From RPQJ01 sp963712815 (GTDB lineage Bacteria; Pseudomonadota; Gammaproteobacteria; Steroidobacterales; Steroidobacteraceae): a stretch of DNA of 64,000 nucleotides. Positions 17,477-27,364 of the stretch are shown here, piece after piece. Where the stretch lies: positions 124,001-188,000 of the forward strand of contig CAVQJL010000012.1 in NCBI GenBank assembly GCA_963712815.1. The letters run 5' to 3'. A model generated the notes under the pieces. It was given only the letters and a program-made list of their open reading frames with translations. It searched no databases and was not told where the DNA came from. Both the position numbers and the translations under genes were made by a program. Numbering within the stretch: position 1 is the stretch's first letter; the number at the start of each line of letters is the position of its first letter.

Positions 17477-18699
17477 TCGGCCTTCAGTTCAACCGCCGCC
17501 CCGTCGCGCAGCCGGCGTGGGGCGTCGATCACGACGGCCTCGCCGCCGCGCAGGCCCTCGAGGACGGCCACGCCCTCGCCAGTCGCAGCCCCAAGCGAAA
17601 CACTGCGCCGCTCGACCTTGCCGTCGCGAACGACCCATACGGCGGCGGCGCCGCCGTTGCGCACCACCGCCTCGTCCGGCACCGTCGGGTGCGCGTTCTC
17701 GCGGTCCGCACCTTCCTCGAGAAAGCGCACCTTGATGCCCATGTCGGGCAGGATGCGCGGGTCGAGCTCATCGAAAGCGATGCGGACGCGCACCGTGGCC
17801 TTCTGGCGGTCGGCGGTCGGGACGATGCTGATCACCCGGCCGGCGATGGTCCAGTCCGGGTAGGCGTCGAGGACGGCCTCGACGCGCTGCCCGTTGTGCA
17901 CGCGATTGATGTACGCCTCGTTGACGTCCACCTCGATTTCGCGCGAATCCATGTCGACGATGGTCGCGATGCCGGTGCGCGTGAAGCCGCCGCCCGCGGA
18001 CACAGGCGAGACCGTCTCGCCCGGCTGCGCGTCCTTCGAGATTACGACGCCCGAGAACGGCGCTCGGATCTGCAGGTCGTCGAGCGCCTGCTGGCTCAAA
18101 GCAAGCCGGCTCCGTGCCACCTCCACCTCGGCACCCGCGGCCGCAAGCCGCGCCCCGAGCGCGGCCACCTCGGCCTGCGACCCGTCGAGCACGCTGTCGG
18201 CGACCAGCTTGCGCTCGACGAGGCTGCGGTTGCGCGCGAGGGTCTTGCGGGCGTCGGCGAGCCGCACCTCGATCTCGCGCAGGTTCCGACGCGCCGATTC
18301 GACGCTGCTCGCGATCACCGCATGCTCCGCCTTCGCCGTCGAGGGATCGAGCCGCGCCAGCACCTGCCCCTCGCTCACCTCCGCACCTTCCTCGAACAGC
18401 ACTTCGGTGATGCGGCCAGTGACCTTCGAGCTCACCGTAGCGAGCTGGCGTGCGACGACGTAGCCCGAGGCATTGAGGACGGCGGCGTCCGCGGCGCCCT
18501 CGGGTGTCTCGACCAGCACGGTCCTGACCTCGACCGGTGAGACGATCAATCGCCACGCGAGCGCGGCGGCGAACGCAGTCAACACCGCGATGATGATCCA
18601 CAGACGCCGGCGCCTGCCGCCCGGCGCGTCGCGATACCGCTGGGGATCCGTGCCGGTATCGAGCCGCAGGCTCTCAAGGGCTTGCTTGTCGAGCGCCAT
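17473..18699 (-). CDS. Periplasmic adaptor subunit (HlyD/RND-type membrane fusion protein)
   Basis: A 408-residue adaptor linking inner membrane exporters to an outer membrane channel. A single N-terminal anchor helix lies at about 30-50 (LWIIIAVLTAFAAALAW). The lipoyl halves follow (GYVVARQLATVSSKVTGRI near 80 and IRAPFSGVVISKDAQPGE near 200), separated by a helical hairpin (about 115-190), then beta-barrel and membrane-proximal domains. It is the first gene of the exporter unit and overlaps the ATPase by 4 bases. No outer membrane channel gene is adjacent. Confidence 0.92.
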   Translation of the reverse strand: MALDKQALESLRLDTGTDPQRYRDAPGGRRRRLWIIIAVLTAFAAALAWRLIVSPVEVRTVLVETPEGAADAAVLNASGYVVARQLATVSSKVTGRITEVLFEEGAEVSEGQVLARLDPSTAKAEHAVIASSVESARRNLREIEVRLADARKTLARNRSLVERKLVADSVLDGSQAEVAALGARLAAAGAEVEVARSRLALSQQALDDLQIRAPFSGVVISKDAQPGETVSPVSAGGGFTRTGIATIVDMDSREIEVDVNEAYINRVHNGQRVEAVLDAYPDWTIAGRVISIVPTADRQKATVRVRIAFDELDPRILPDMGIKVRFLEEGADRENAHPTVPDEAVVRNGGAAAVWVVRDGKVERRSVSLGAATGEGVAVLEGLRGGEAVVIDAPRRLRDGAAVELKAD

Positions 18700-18824
18700 G
18701 TGCTTCTCTGGTCTTGGGTTTCTTCGGATGGGGCGCGTTGCGGCCGGGCTGGCTAGAATGGCCGGTCACCGCAATCGCCGGCCCTGCGCCGCGAGGACGC
18801 GAACATTATCACAGCGGCCATTGC

Positions 18825-19637
18825 ATGAACCCACCCCTCGCCGACATCGGACTCAACCTCGCCCACGACAGCTTCGACCACGACCGCGACCACGTCGTCG
18901 CGGCCGCACGCGCGTCCGGCGTGCAGTACATGGTGATCACGGGCAGCACGCTCGACAGCAGCCGCGCCGCGATCGAACTCGCCCGCTCCGTCCCGGACGT
19001 GTTCCGCGCGACCGCCGGCATCCACCCGCACCACGCGCGCGAGTTCCGCGACACCGACGTTCCGGCGCTGCGCTCGCTGCTGCTCGAACCCGAGGTTGGC
19101 GCCGCCGGCGAGTGCGGCCTCGACTATTTCCGCAACTACTCGCCGCACGAGGACCAGGAGCGGGTCTTTCGCCTGCAGCTCGAGCTCGCGGCCGCGACGG
19201 GCAGGCCGGTGTTCCTCCACCAGCGCGACGGGCACGACGCCTTCACGGCGATCCTGCGCGAGTACCGTCCGCAACTCGAGGCCGGCGTGGCTCATTGCTT
19301 TACTGGCGACGAACGCGAACTGCGCGATTACCTCGACCTCGACCTTTCGATCGGCATCACCGGATGGATCTGCGATGAGCGGCGCGGCCTGCACCTGCGG
19401 GAACTGGTCAGGCTCATCCCGCTCGACCGGTTGATGCTCGAGACGGATGCGCCGTACCTGCTGCCCCGCGACCTGCGGCCGAAGCCCAGTGGCCGGCGAA
19501 ATGAGCCAAAATACCTGCCCCACATTCTACGCACGGTGGCGGCCTGCCGTGGAGACGCCCCGGAGACCCTTGCGGCGGCCACGACGCGCAACGCCCGCGC
19601 CTTCTTCGGCTTCGAGAAAGTCGCTTCAATCGATTGA
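18825..19637 (+). CDS. tatD: TatD family metal-dependent hydrolase/DNase
   Basis: A 270-residue TIM-barrel hydrolase. The start is ATG 18825 (MNPPLADIGLNLAHDSFD), which fits the family N-terminus; the usual first-strand HxH is read here as NLAHDSF. Later signatures are TAGIHPHHAREF near 67, GECGLDYFRN near 95, VFLHQRD near 130, HCFTGDERE near 160, and LETDAPYLLPRDL near 205. This matches TatD/YjjV nucleases acting in DNA repair and 3'-5' processing. The frame is open upstream but lacks family residues there. It is convergent with nothing and is followed 13 bases later by an M20 gene. Confidence 0.92.
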   Translation: MNPPLADIGLNLAHDSFDHDRDHVVAAARASGVQYMVITGSTLDSSRAAIELARSVPDVFRATAGIHPHHAREFRDTDVPALRSLLLEPEVGAAGECGLDYFRNYSPHEDQERVFRLQLELAAATGRPVFLHQRDGHDAFTAILREYRPQLEAGVAHCFTGDERELRDYLDLDLSIGITGWICDERRGLHLRELVRLIPLDRLMLETDAPYLLPRDLRPKPSGRRNEPKYLPHILRTVAACRGDAPETLAAATTRNARAFFGFEKVASID

Positions 19638-19650
19638 TCTGGTGAACATA

Positions 19651-21081
19651 ATGGACAGCAACAAGACCCGCGAATTCGTCAACAGCCGCTGGGACAGCTC
19701 GATCCTGCCGGAGCTCGTCGAGTACGTCCGCATCCCCAACAAGTCGCCCATGTTCGATCCCGACTGGGAGGCTCACGGGCACATGGAGGCGGCCGTCCAG
19801 CTCATGAAGCGCTGGGCGGAAGCGGAGGCACAGTCGCTGCCGGGCGCCCGGGTCGAGGTCCTGCGACTGGCCGGACGCACCCCGGTGCTGATGGTGGACG
19901 TGCCGGGCGCCGTTGACGACTGCGTGCTCATGTACGGTCACCTGGACAAGCAGCCGGAATTCTCGGGCTGGTCGGACGGCCTCGAGCCCTGGATGCCGGT
20001 GCTGCGCGACGGGAAGTTGTATGGCCGCGGCGGCGCCGACGACGGCTACGCCCTGTTCGCCTCGCTCACGGCCATCCGCGCCCTGCGCGAACAGGGTGTG
20101 GCGCACGCGCGCTGCGTGGTGCTGATCGAGGCCAGCGAGGAAAGCGGCAGCCCCGACCTCGCCCACCACATCGACGCACTCGGCGATCGCCTCGGCTCGC
20201 CAACGCTGGTCGTGTGCCTAGACGCCGAGTGTGGCAACTATGAGCAGCTGTGGTGCACGACGTCACTGCGGGGCAACCTGATCGGTTCGCTGCGCGTGGA
20301 CGTGCTGTCGGAGGGCGTGCACTCGGGCTCGGCGAGCGGCATCGTACCTTCGAGCTTTCGAGTGCTGCGCGAACTGCTCGCCCGCGTGGAGGATGCCGGC
20401 TCAGGCGAGATCCTGATCGAGGAACTCAACGCGCCCATCCCGCCCGACCGGCGCGTCCAGGCCCAGGCCGCTGCCGCCGTGCTCGGCGAGTCCGTGTATT
20501 CGAAGTTCCCGCTCATGCCCGGCATGCGCCCCGTGTCGAACGACCCCTTCGAACTGCTCCTCAACAACAACTGGCGGCCGACGCTGAGCATCACCGGCGC
20601 GGACGGCCTGCCCGCCTTCCGCAGTGCGGGCAACGTGCTGCGCCCGCAGACGACCCTCAAGCTTTCGTTCCGGCTGCCGCCGACGCTTGCGCCGGCGGCA
20701 GCCGCTACCGCCATCAAGCGCGTGCTGGAACACGATCCGCCCTACGGCACGCGGGTGGGCTTCACCGTGGAATCGGCGATGGGCGGCTGGAACGCGCCGA
20801 CACTCGCGCCGTGGCTGGAGCGGTCCATGCAGGCAGCCTCGCGGGCCTTCTTCGACCGCGACGCCATGTACATGGGCACGGGCGGCAGCATCCCTTTCAT
20901 GGGCATGCTCGGAGAGCGTTTTCCAGGGACGCAGTTCCTGGTGACGGGCGTACTCGGCCCGCAGTCGAACGCCCATGGGCCGAACGAGTTCCTGCATCTG
21001 GAAACGGCGCGGCGGCTGACGGCCTGCGTGTCGCGGGTGCTGGCCGATCACGGCATCCGCGAGCAGCGGGCGGCGGCCTGA
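19651..21081 (+). CDS. M20 family metallopeptidase (dipeptidase-like)
   Basis: A 476-residue zinc peptidase. ATG 19651 is chosen because the longer frame runs into tatD. Metal and catalytic residues are visible: YGHLDKQPE (HxD, near 100), YGRGGADDGYA near 130, EASEESGSPD near 165 and a late His in AHGPNEFLHLE near 450. A dimerisation lid domain separates the halves. The family removes residues from peptides or N-acyl amino acids; related proteins are annotated as dipeptidases. The substrate is not determinable. Confidence 0.92.
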   Translation: MDSNKTREFVNSRWDSSILPELVEYVRIPNKSPMFDPDWEAHGHMEAAVQLMKRWAEAEAQSLPGARVEVLRLAGRTPVLMVDVPGAVDDCVLMYGHLDKQPEFSGWSDGLEPWMPVLRDGKLYGRGGADDGYALFASLTAIRALREQGVAHARCVVLIEASEESGSPDLAHHIDALGDRLGSPTLVVCLDAECGNYEQLWCTTSLRGNLIGSLRVDVLSEGVHSGSASGIVPSSFRVLRELLARVEDAGSGEILIEELNAPIPPDRRVQAQAAAAVLGESVYSKFPLMPGMRPVSNDPFELLLNNNWRPTLSITGADGLPAFRSAGNVLRPQTTLKLSFRLPPTLAPAAAATAIKRVLEHDPPYGTRVGFTVESAMGGWNAPTLAPWLERSMQAASRAFFDRDAMYMGTGGSIPFMGMLGERFPGTQFLVTGVLGPQSNAHGPNEFLHLETARRLTACVSRVLADHGIREQRAAA

Positions 21082-21135
21082 TCCCGGGCCCTCGGCGGCG
21101 CGTTCTTCGAAGGAATCGTCCCGCCGCTGGCCGGC

Positions 21136-21720
21136 TCAGCCGGCGAGCGGGTTCGGCTGCGCAACCGTGCGGATCCGCTCCCAGACGGGCGCGAGCGCGG
21201 CGGCGACGCCGCCGTGGCCGCGATCCACGGCAGGGAACTCGTCCTGCAGGGCGTCGAGTCGCAGCACCGTAGCCGGCCGGCCCTTCGGGAACTCGCCGCG
21301 CATGGAGAACACCGCCCTGCCCTCCACGGGCGTGTTGCCCGCGAGCAGGCGCACGGCGGTCACGCGCTCCTCGAGCATCGGCAGCGGGTTGCTGAAGGTG
21401 AAGTGACGCTTCGGCCCGAACACCGACCACTGCGACATCTTGTCGCCCGCGAACACCAGTCCCTGCACGTCGAACAGGTCGATGACCAGCAGGCCCCGCT
21501 GGGTGAGAAGCAGGTAGTTGACGTGGATCTGCTCGCCCGTGCCGCTCGGCAGGAGCACGTTGCGCAACTCGTCGTAAGCCACCGACGAGATCACGTTGTC
21601 GATCGCGCGGCGCGCCCGCGCCTGACGATACCGGTCGCGCGCGAAGATGAACGCCGCGGCCAGCAGGCCGAGGCCCAGCAGCACCCAGAGCCACAGCGGC
21701 AACCCGAGGAACAGGTTCAT
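21136..21720 (-). CDS. NERD domain protein with N-terminal membrane anchor
   Basis: A 194-residue protein. One strong N-terminal helix (about 5-25, LPLWLWVLLGLGLLAAAFIF) is followed by a nuclease-related NERD domain (about 45-150: HVNYLLLTQRGLLVIDLFDVQG, then KMSQWSVFGPKRHFTFSNP). The domain is related to the PD-(D/E)xK nuclease fold; catalytic activity is unproven. Its ATG at 21720 overlaps the thrC stop (ATGA), making it the last gene of the thr operon. The role there is unknown. Confidence 0.85.
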   Translation of the reverse strand: MNLFLGLPLWLWVLLGLGLLAAAFIFARDRYRQARARRAIDNVISSVAYDELRNVLLPSGTGEQIHVNYLLLTQRGLLVIDLFDVQGLVFAGDKMSQWSVFGPKRHFTFSNPLPMLEERVTAVRLLAGNTPVEGRAVFSMRGEFPKGRPATVLRLDALQDEFPAVDRGHGGVAAALAPVWERIRTVAQPNPLAG

Positions 21721-23021
21721 GCGGCACCTGCCAGCACGGCGCGCAGCGACTCGAGCCCGGGCTCGATCTCGACCTGGCGCGAAGGCAGTGCGAGCAGCGC
21801 TGCAAGCGCATCCGGCACCGGCACCCCCTCGCCAATGAGCGGCTCGACCACGTCGTTGAACTTGGCCGGATGAGCCGTGGCCACGAGAACCCAACGGCTG
21901 GCGCGCCGGACCGGCTCGAGCCGGCGATACACGCACGCTGCGGTCGCGGTGTGCGGACACCAGGTCTGCCCGAGCTCGCGGTGATCACGCTGGATGGTCG
22001 CGCGGATCTCCTCGTCGCTCACCGATTGCGCTGTGACCTTCCGCCGCAGCGCCGCGAGGTCCGGGAACAGCCACCGCAGTCGCTCCATGTTGCTCGGGTT
22101 GCCGACATCCATGGCGGAGGCGAGCGTCGGGACGCTCGGTCGCGGGCGCCACTCCCCGCTCGCGAGGTAATCCGGCACCGTCAGGTTGGCGTTGCTCGCG
22201 AGCACGATCTCGCCGATCGGCAGGCCCGCCTCGCGCGCCCAGACGCAGGCGAGCGCGTTGCCGAGGTTGCCGGTCGGGATGATGAAGTTCGGCGCCGCGC
22301 CATCGCGTCGCGCGAGCTCGAGGCCGGCCTTCGCGTAATAGACCATCTGCGGCAGGAGCCGACCCACGTTGATGCTGTTGGCGGACGACAACTGCAGCGA
22401 AGCGGCGAGCTGCGGATCGACGAACGCGTCCTTCACCATGCGCTGGCAGTCGTCGAAGCTGCCGGCCACGGAGAGCGTGCGGACGTTCCCGCCCCAGCAG
22501 GCGAGCTGCTTCTGCTGCCGAGGCGACACGAGCCCACGCGGGTACAGCACGACGACGTCTACCCACGGACGCCCGTGAAAGGCCGCCGCGACCGCGCCAC
22601 CGGTGTCGCCCGACGTCGCCACCAGGATCGTCAGCCGGCGCGGATCCGGCCGCGGAATGCGCTCGAGGGTCGCGGCGAGGAAGCGGGCCCCGAAGTCCTT
22701 GAACGCCGCGGTCGGGCCGTGGAACAGCTCGAGCACCGACAAAGGCCCGCCGCCGCCCCGCACCTCGACCACGGGGGCTGGGAAATCGAACGCGTCGCGC
22801 GTGATCTCGGCGAGCCGCCCGGCCATCGAGTCGCCGGCGGCAAAGGGCCGCAACAGCTGTTCGCCCAGGAACGCCAGGTCGGCCGGATCACCGAGATCGC
22901 GGGACACGACCCGGGGCAGCGCCTCCGGTACGTACAGCCCGCCGTCCGGCGCGAGCCCGCGGGCAATGGCCGTTCCAAGTCCGGCCGCATTCGCCCCATC
23001 GCGCGTGCTCACGTAGCGCAT
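21717..23021 (-). CDS. thrC: Threonine synthase
   Basis: A 434-residue PLP enzyme converting O-phosphohomoserine to threonine. The ATG at 23021 (MRYVSTRDG) is the standard start and overlaps the thrB stop by one base. The PLP Lys lies in GPTAAFKDFGARF (near 110). A glycine-rich phosphate-binding stretch is ATSGDTGGAVAAAF near 140. Further family segments are QLSSANSINVGRLLPQ near 215 and PTGNLGNALA near 245. Length is in the usual 400-480 range. The upstream continuation of the frame lies inside thrB and is not used. Confidence 0.96.
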   Translation of the reverse strand: MRYVSTRDGANAAGLGTAIARGLAPDGGLYVPEALPRVVSRDLGDPADLAFLGEQLLRPFAAGDSMAGRLAEITRDAFDFPAPVVEVRGGGGPLSVLELFHGPTAAFKDFGARFLAATLERIPRPDPRRLTILVATSGDTGGAVAAAFHGRPWVDVVVLYPRGLVSPRQQKQLACWGGNVRTLSVAGSFDDCQRMVKDAFVDPQLAASLQLSSANSINVGRLLPQMVYYAKAGLELARRDGAAPNFIIPTGNLGNALACVWAREAGLPIGEIVLASNANLTVPDYLASGEWRPRPSVPTLASAMDVGNPSNMERLRWLFPDLAALRRKVTAQSVSDEEIRATIQRDHRELGQTWCPHTATAACVYRRLEPVRRASRWVLVATAHPAKFNDVVEPLIGEGVPVPDALAALLALPSRQVEIEPGLESLRAVLAGAA

Positions 23022-23962
23022 CAGTCCTCCACCACCCGCGCGCCTTGCGGGTCGAGCCCCGAGACCCAGCTGTCGCTCTCGAGCCCGTGCCTGCGGAAGG
23101 CCGCGACCATGCCCTCGCGCACGGCCTCGGCCGCGGCTACCTCGGTCCACGCAAAGACCGTGGGGCCGGCGCCCGAGATCGAGCAACCGAGCGCACCGGC
23201 CTCGAGCGCGGACCGCTTCACCTCGGCAAAGCCCGGGATCAGCACCTGGCGCTGCGGCTCGATCACCACGTCGAGCAGCGACTCGCGGATCAGCGGCAGG
23301 TCGCCGGTGTAGCAACCGGCGAGGAAGCCGGCAAGATTGGCCTGCTGCCAGATGACGTCCGACAGCGGGACCGTGGGCTTGAGGATGGCGCGCGCCTCGC
23401 GGGTCGCGAGCACCATGTGCGGGTGCACGAGCACGCAGCGCACGGTCGCGGGGACGGGTATCTGTTTCACGTGCGGGTCGTCGATCCCTACCGTCAGCAC
23501 CAACCCGCCGTAGAGCGATGGCGCGATGTTGTCCGCGTGCACCGAGCCGCTCGCGACCTTCTCGCCCTGCATGGCGAATCGCAGCAGCTGTGTGCGGTCG
23601 AGCGGCTCATCGACGAGCGCCGCCGTGGCCACGACCGCGGCAACGGCCGAGGCCGCCGAGCCGCCGAGCCCGGAGCCGAGCGGGATACCCTTCAAGACGT
23701 CGAGATCGAAGCCGTACTCGAGACCGAGCGCGCGCGCCAGCGCGAGCGCGGCCATTCCGGCGGTGTTGCGCTCGGCGACGAGCGGCAGGTCCAGGACCAC
23801 GCCGCGAATCGAGCGGATCGACACCCCGGGCTCGTTGCGCCGCGTGGCGGTGACTCGATCGCCGAGCGCCGCGACCGAGTGGCCGAGGATGTCGAAGCCG
23901 ACCGCGACGTTGCCGACGCTCGCCGGCGCGAACGCCGTCGCCCGGTCGCGCCGGCCCGTCAC
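23021..23962 (-). CDS. thrB: Homoserine kinase
   Basis: A 313-residue GHMP kinase phosphorylating homoserine. The N-terminal AFAPASVGNVAVGFDILG and the phosphate-binding loop GIPLGSGLGGSAAS (about 92-105) are family hallmarks. The C-terminal GCSISGAGPTVFAW (near 255) is the third GHMP motif. Length is normal. Its start overlaps the thrA stop by 4 bases, and its stop overlaps thrC by one, so the three threonine genes are translationally coupled. Confidence 0.97.
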   Translation of the reverse strand: MTGRRDRATAFAPASVGNVAVGFDILGHSVAALGDRVTATRRNEPGVSIRSIRGVVLDLPLVAERNTAGMAALALARALGLEYGFDLDVLKGIPLGSGLGGSAASAVAAVVATAALVDEPLDRTQLLRFAMQGEKVASGSVHADNIAPSLYGGLVLTVGIDDPHVKQIPVPATVRCVLVHPHMVLATREARAILKPTVPLSDVIWQQANLAGFLAGCYTGDLPLIRESLLDVVIEPQRQVLIPGFAEVKRSALEAGALGCSISGAGPTVFAWTEVAAAEAVREGMVAAFRRHGLESDSWVSGLDPQGARVVED

Positions 23963-26434
23963 AGGCGCGCCCCGAGATAGGCGCAGACCCGCAGCAGGTC
24001 GGCGAACACGCCCGCCGCAGTGACGGCGGGACCGGCGCCCGGACCCTGCACGATCAGCGGGTTCTGGTCGTAGCGCGCCGTCTGGAAGCGCACGATGTTG
24101 TCGGTGAGTGCGATGTTGGCGAACGGATGCGAGGCGGGAAGCTCGACCACGCCCACCTCTGCGCGACCGTCCGCGCCGACGGCGCCCACGTAACGCAGCA
24201 CGTGGCCGCGCGCACGGGCCGCCTGCAGGCGCGCGAGCATCGGTGCGTCGAACTCGTCGAGGCGTGCGAGGAAGTCCTCCACGCTGCTGCTCGCGAGTGC
24301 CTCGGGCACGAGGCTTTCCACCCGGACGTCCGCGAGCTCGAGCGCGAGCCCCATTTCCCGGGCGAGGATGATCAGCTTGCGCGCGACGTCCATTCCGGAG
24401 AGGTCATCGCGCGGGTCGGGCTCCGTGTAGCCGAGCGTCTTGGCCTGCCGCACCACCGTGGAGAACGGCTGGCTGCCGTCCCACGTGTTGAACAGGTAGG
24501 CGAGCGTGCCGGAGAAGATGCCCTCGATGCGGTGGATCTCGTCGCCGGTCTCGCGCAGGTCGCGCAGCGTCTGGATCACGGGCAGGCCGGCACCGACCGT
24601 GGCCTCGTAGAGGTAATGCGCGCCGGCGACGCGACGCGCCTCGCGAATGCGCTCGTACTCGCCGTGGGCCGCGCTGTTGGCCTTCTTGTTGGGCGTGACG
24701 ATGTGGATGCCCTCGGACAGCCAGTGCGCGTAGCGACCCGCCACGGCGGCGCTCGCGCTGCAGTCGATGATCACGGCGTGCGGGAAGTGGTCTGCGTTCA
24801 CGTGCTCGGCGAAGCCGTCGAGGTCCACGGGATCGCCGCCCGCCGCGTAGGCGTCGCGCCACCGCCCGATGTCGATCGCCCCGGGACTGAGACGCATGGT
24901 CCGCGACCCGGCGATGCCCCGGACGCGCAGGTCGAGCTTGAGGTCGCGGCGCAGCCGCTCGACCTGGGAAGCGAGCTGGTCGAGCAGCGCACCGCCGACG
25001 AGCCCGGGCCCGATCAGGCCGATCGAGATCGTGTGGGCGGACAGGTAGAAGCCCGAGTGCACGGCGCGCAGGGCGCGAGCGCTGTTGCGCCCGTCGATCA
25101 CGACCGAGATGTTGCGCTCGGAGGCACCCTGGGCAATGGCCCGGACACTGACGCCCGCGTTGCCGAGCGCGCCGAAGACCTGCGCGGCGACACCGTGCGC
25201 TCCGGCCATGCCGTCGCCGACTACGGCGAGGATGCTGCAGCTGCGGTTGACGTCGATGCTCTGGATCTGGCCTTCGCGCAGCTCGGGCTCGAAGGCGCGT
25301 CGCACCACCCGCTCGGCCCGCTCGGCCTCGCCCTCCGGCACCGCGAAGCAGATCGAGTGCTCGGAGCTGCCCTGGGAGATCAGGATCACCGAGATCCCCT
25401 CCTCCCGCAACGCCCCGAACAGGCGGTGGGCCGTGCCCGGCACGCCGATCATGCCCGCGCCCTCGAGGTTTACGAGCGCGATGCGCTCGACAGTGGTGAT
25501 GCCCTTGACCAGCGGCGCTGGCGCGGTGCGGTCGTGGATCACAGTGCCCGCGGCCCGCGGCGCGAACGTGTTGCGGATCCATATCGGGATGCGCTTGTGG
25601 ACCGCCGGCGCCATCGTCTGCGGGTGGATGACCTTGGCGCCAAAATAAGCGAGTTCCATCGCCTCGCTGTACGAAAGCGCCTCGATCACCTGCGCCTCCG
25701 GCACCAGGCGCGGGTCGGCGCTCAGCACGCCGTCCACGTCCGTCCAGATGACGATTTCCGCCGCATCGAGCAGCGCGCCGAAGATCGACGCCGAGAAGTC
25801 GCTGCCGTTGCGGCCGAGCGTCGTCTGCAGCCCGTGGGTGTCCGTGGCGATGAAACCGGTGACCACGACCGTCCCGGCGAAGTCGGCCGGCAGGGCCTCG
25901 TCGAGGTTGGCGCGGGACTGGTCCCAGCGCACGCCCGGACCGAGCGGACCCCACTCCACCAGCAGCACTCGCCGCGCGTCGAGCCAGCAGCACGTGCCCG
26001 GTGGTGCGGCCGCGGCTGCGCAGCGCGCGCTCGAAGATGCGAGTGGACCAGAGCTCGCCGTAGCCGGCGATGAGGTCGCGCATGGTCGTCGATGCCGAAC
26101 GCACCAGCCGGACCGTCTGCAGGATGCCGGCGACGTCGCGGCAGTCGTCGTCCAGCTCGGCGACGAACTCGTCGAGCAGGCGCCCGGCGAGCAGTTCGCG
26201 GGCGAGGCCGACGTGACGATCGCGCAGTTCCCGGATGCGATCGTCGAGCGAAGGGTCCTGTTGCTCGGCGAGGGAAACCAGCGTGAGCAGCGCATCCGTG
26301 ACGCCCCGGCACGCCGACAGCACTACGGCCTTGCGGGGCGTCGGATCGTCCTCGACGATCTCGGCGACGCGCTCCATGCAAGCCGCATCGGCGACGCTCG
26401 AACCGCCGAACTTATGGACTTTCCAGGCTTCCAC
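23959..26434 (-). CDS. thrA: Bifunctional aspartokinase/homoserine dehydrogenase I (single frameshift)
   Basis: A fused enzyme of about 825 residues performing the first and third steps from aspartate to threonine. The start MEAWKVHKFGGSSVADA at 26434 is a standard aspartokinase N-terminus. The frame breaks at 25979-25988, where one extra base seems inserted after GHVLL; the next frame resumes with DARRVLLVEWGP. Paired ACT domains lie around residues 320-460 (IALVNLEGAGMIGVPG, CSILAVVGDGMAG). The dehydrogenase half starts near SIGLIGPGLVGGALLDQL. All domains are conserved, so consensus error is likely. It is first gene of the operon. Confidence 0.93.
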
Positions 26435-26560
26435 GCTCCACGCCCCTCTCGTTCAGCCGCCCACGGGACCGGGCCGGCGGGTCGCAGCCACGCGACGGGC
26501 CGAATGCGGCTCGGGCGGAGGGGACTCCTTCGGCGCGGGTAACCGGCGACAGGTCGAAAG

Positions 26561-26589
26561 ACTGTATCTGCTCGCCGCGCGGCAGGCAA
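26561..26589 (-). promoter_or_regulatory. Candidate promoter for the thr operon
   Basis: Read on the minus strand: TTGCCT (26584-26589), 17 bases, TACAGT (26561-26566), about 125 bases before the thrA start. No leader peptide with clustered Thr/Ile codons or clear attenuator was found in the leader. Weak match, by eye only. Confidence 0.3.
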
Positions 26590-26600
26590 ACTAGCGGGCC

Positions 26601-27218
26601 ATGGACCCCGTGGAATCCCTGGGACTGCATGCCGCGATCCTCGCGGCGGGGCCGTCCACGCGCTTCGGCCGCCCCAAGCAGCTGGTGCGGCTCGAAGGCG
26701 GGCTCGTGTTGCACCGCGCGGTCGCGAACGCCGCCAGCGTGGCCGGCCACTCCGTCACGGTCGTGCTTGGTGCCCATGCCCGGGAGATCGCACCGGCGTT
26801 GCGGCTGTCCTCGGCGTCAGTCGTGCTGAACCGCGACTGGGCCGAGGGTCTGGGCAGCACGATTCGAGCCGCCGTTCGGGGTGCGCCGCCGCGCTGCGAG
26901 GCCCTGCTGCTCTTGCTCGCGGACCAGGCAGCCGTCTCGGGCGAGGACCTCCGCAGGCTGTTCGCGGCCTGGCGGCGTCACCCGGTCCTCATCGCAGCCG
27001 CACTCCACGGCGGCGTGCCCGGCCTGCCGGCGATTTTTCCGCGCTGGGCCTTCACCGACCTGCTCGAGCTGCGAGGCGATCGCGACGCGGGCCAGATCCT
27101 TCGGCGCAATGTCGATCGTGTGGTCCGGGTTCCCATCCCAAGCGCCGGGCTCGCCCTCGATACGCCGGAGGACCTGCTTGCGCTTGGAACCTCGGAAGCC
27201 GCTGACGGACTCCCGTGA
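26601..27218 (+). CDS. MobA/MocA-like nucleotidyltransferase
   Basis: A 205-residue NTP transferase. The N-terminal nucleotide-binding motif AAILAAGPSTRFGRPKQLVRL (split here as LAAGPSTRFGRPKQL, about 12-26) and the metal-binding LLLADQAAVS near 95 are typical of MocA/MobA-type enzymes that attach CMP or GMP to molybdenum cofactor. No molybdoenzyme gene is nearby, so the cofactor assignment is inference. It is divergent from thrA. Confidence 0.87.
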   Translation: MDPVESLGLHAAILAAGPSTRFGRPKQLVRLEGGLVLHRAVANAASVAGHSVTVVLGAHAREIAPALRLSSASVVLNRDWAEGLGSTIRAAVRGAPPRCEALLLLLADQAAVSGEDLRRLFAAWRRHPVLIAAALHGGVPGLPAIFPRWAFTDLLELRGDRDAGQILRRNVDRVVRVPIPSAGLALDTPEDLLALGTSEAADGLP

Positions 27219-27364
27219 TGGGGCTATCATCCCCAACCGCCGGGACCGGGCCGCTGGCCGAGCCCGCCAATTGAGACACGGCTCGTGGATTTCGCCGAAC
27301 GGAAGCGGCGATCCTCCGGGCTGCGGTTAGACTCCCGCGACGGTCATATCCTGGAGGCACGCTC

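Noticed and set aside
26435..26600. Threonine/isoleucine attenuation leader before thrA
   Set aside because: No short ORF with clustered Thr/Ile codons and no terminator hairpin with T run were found.
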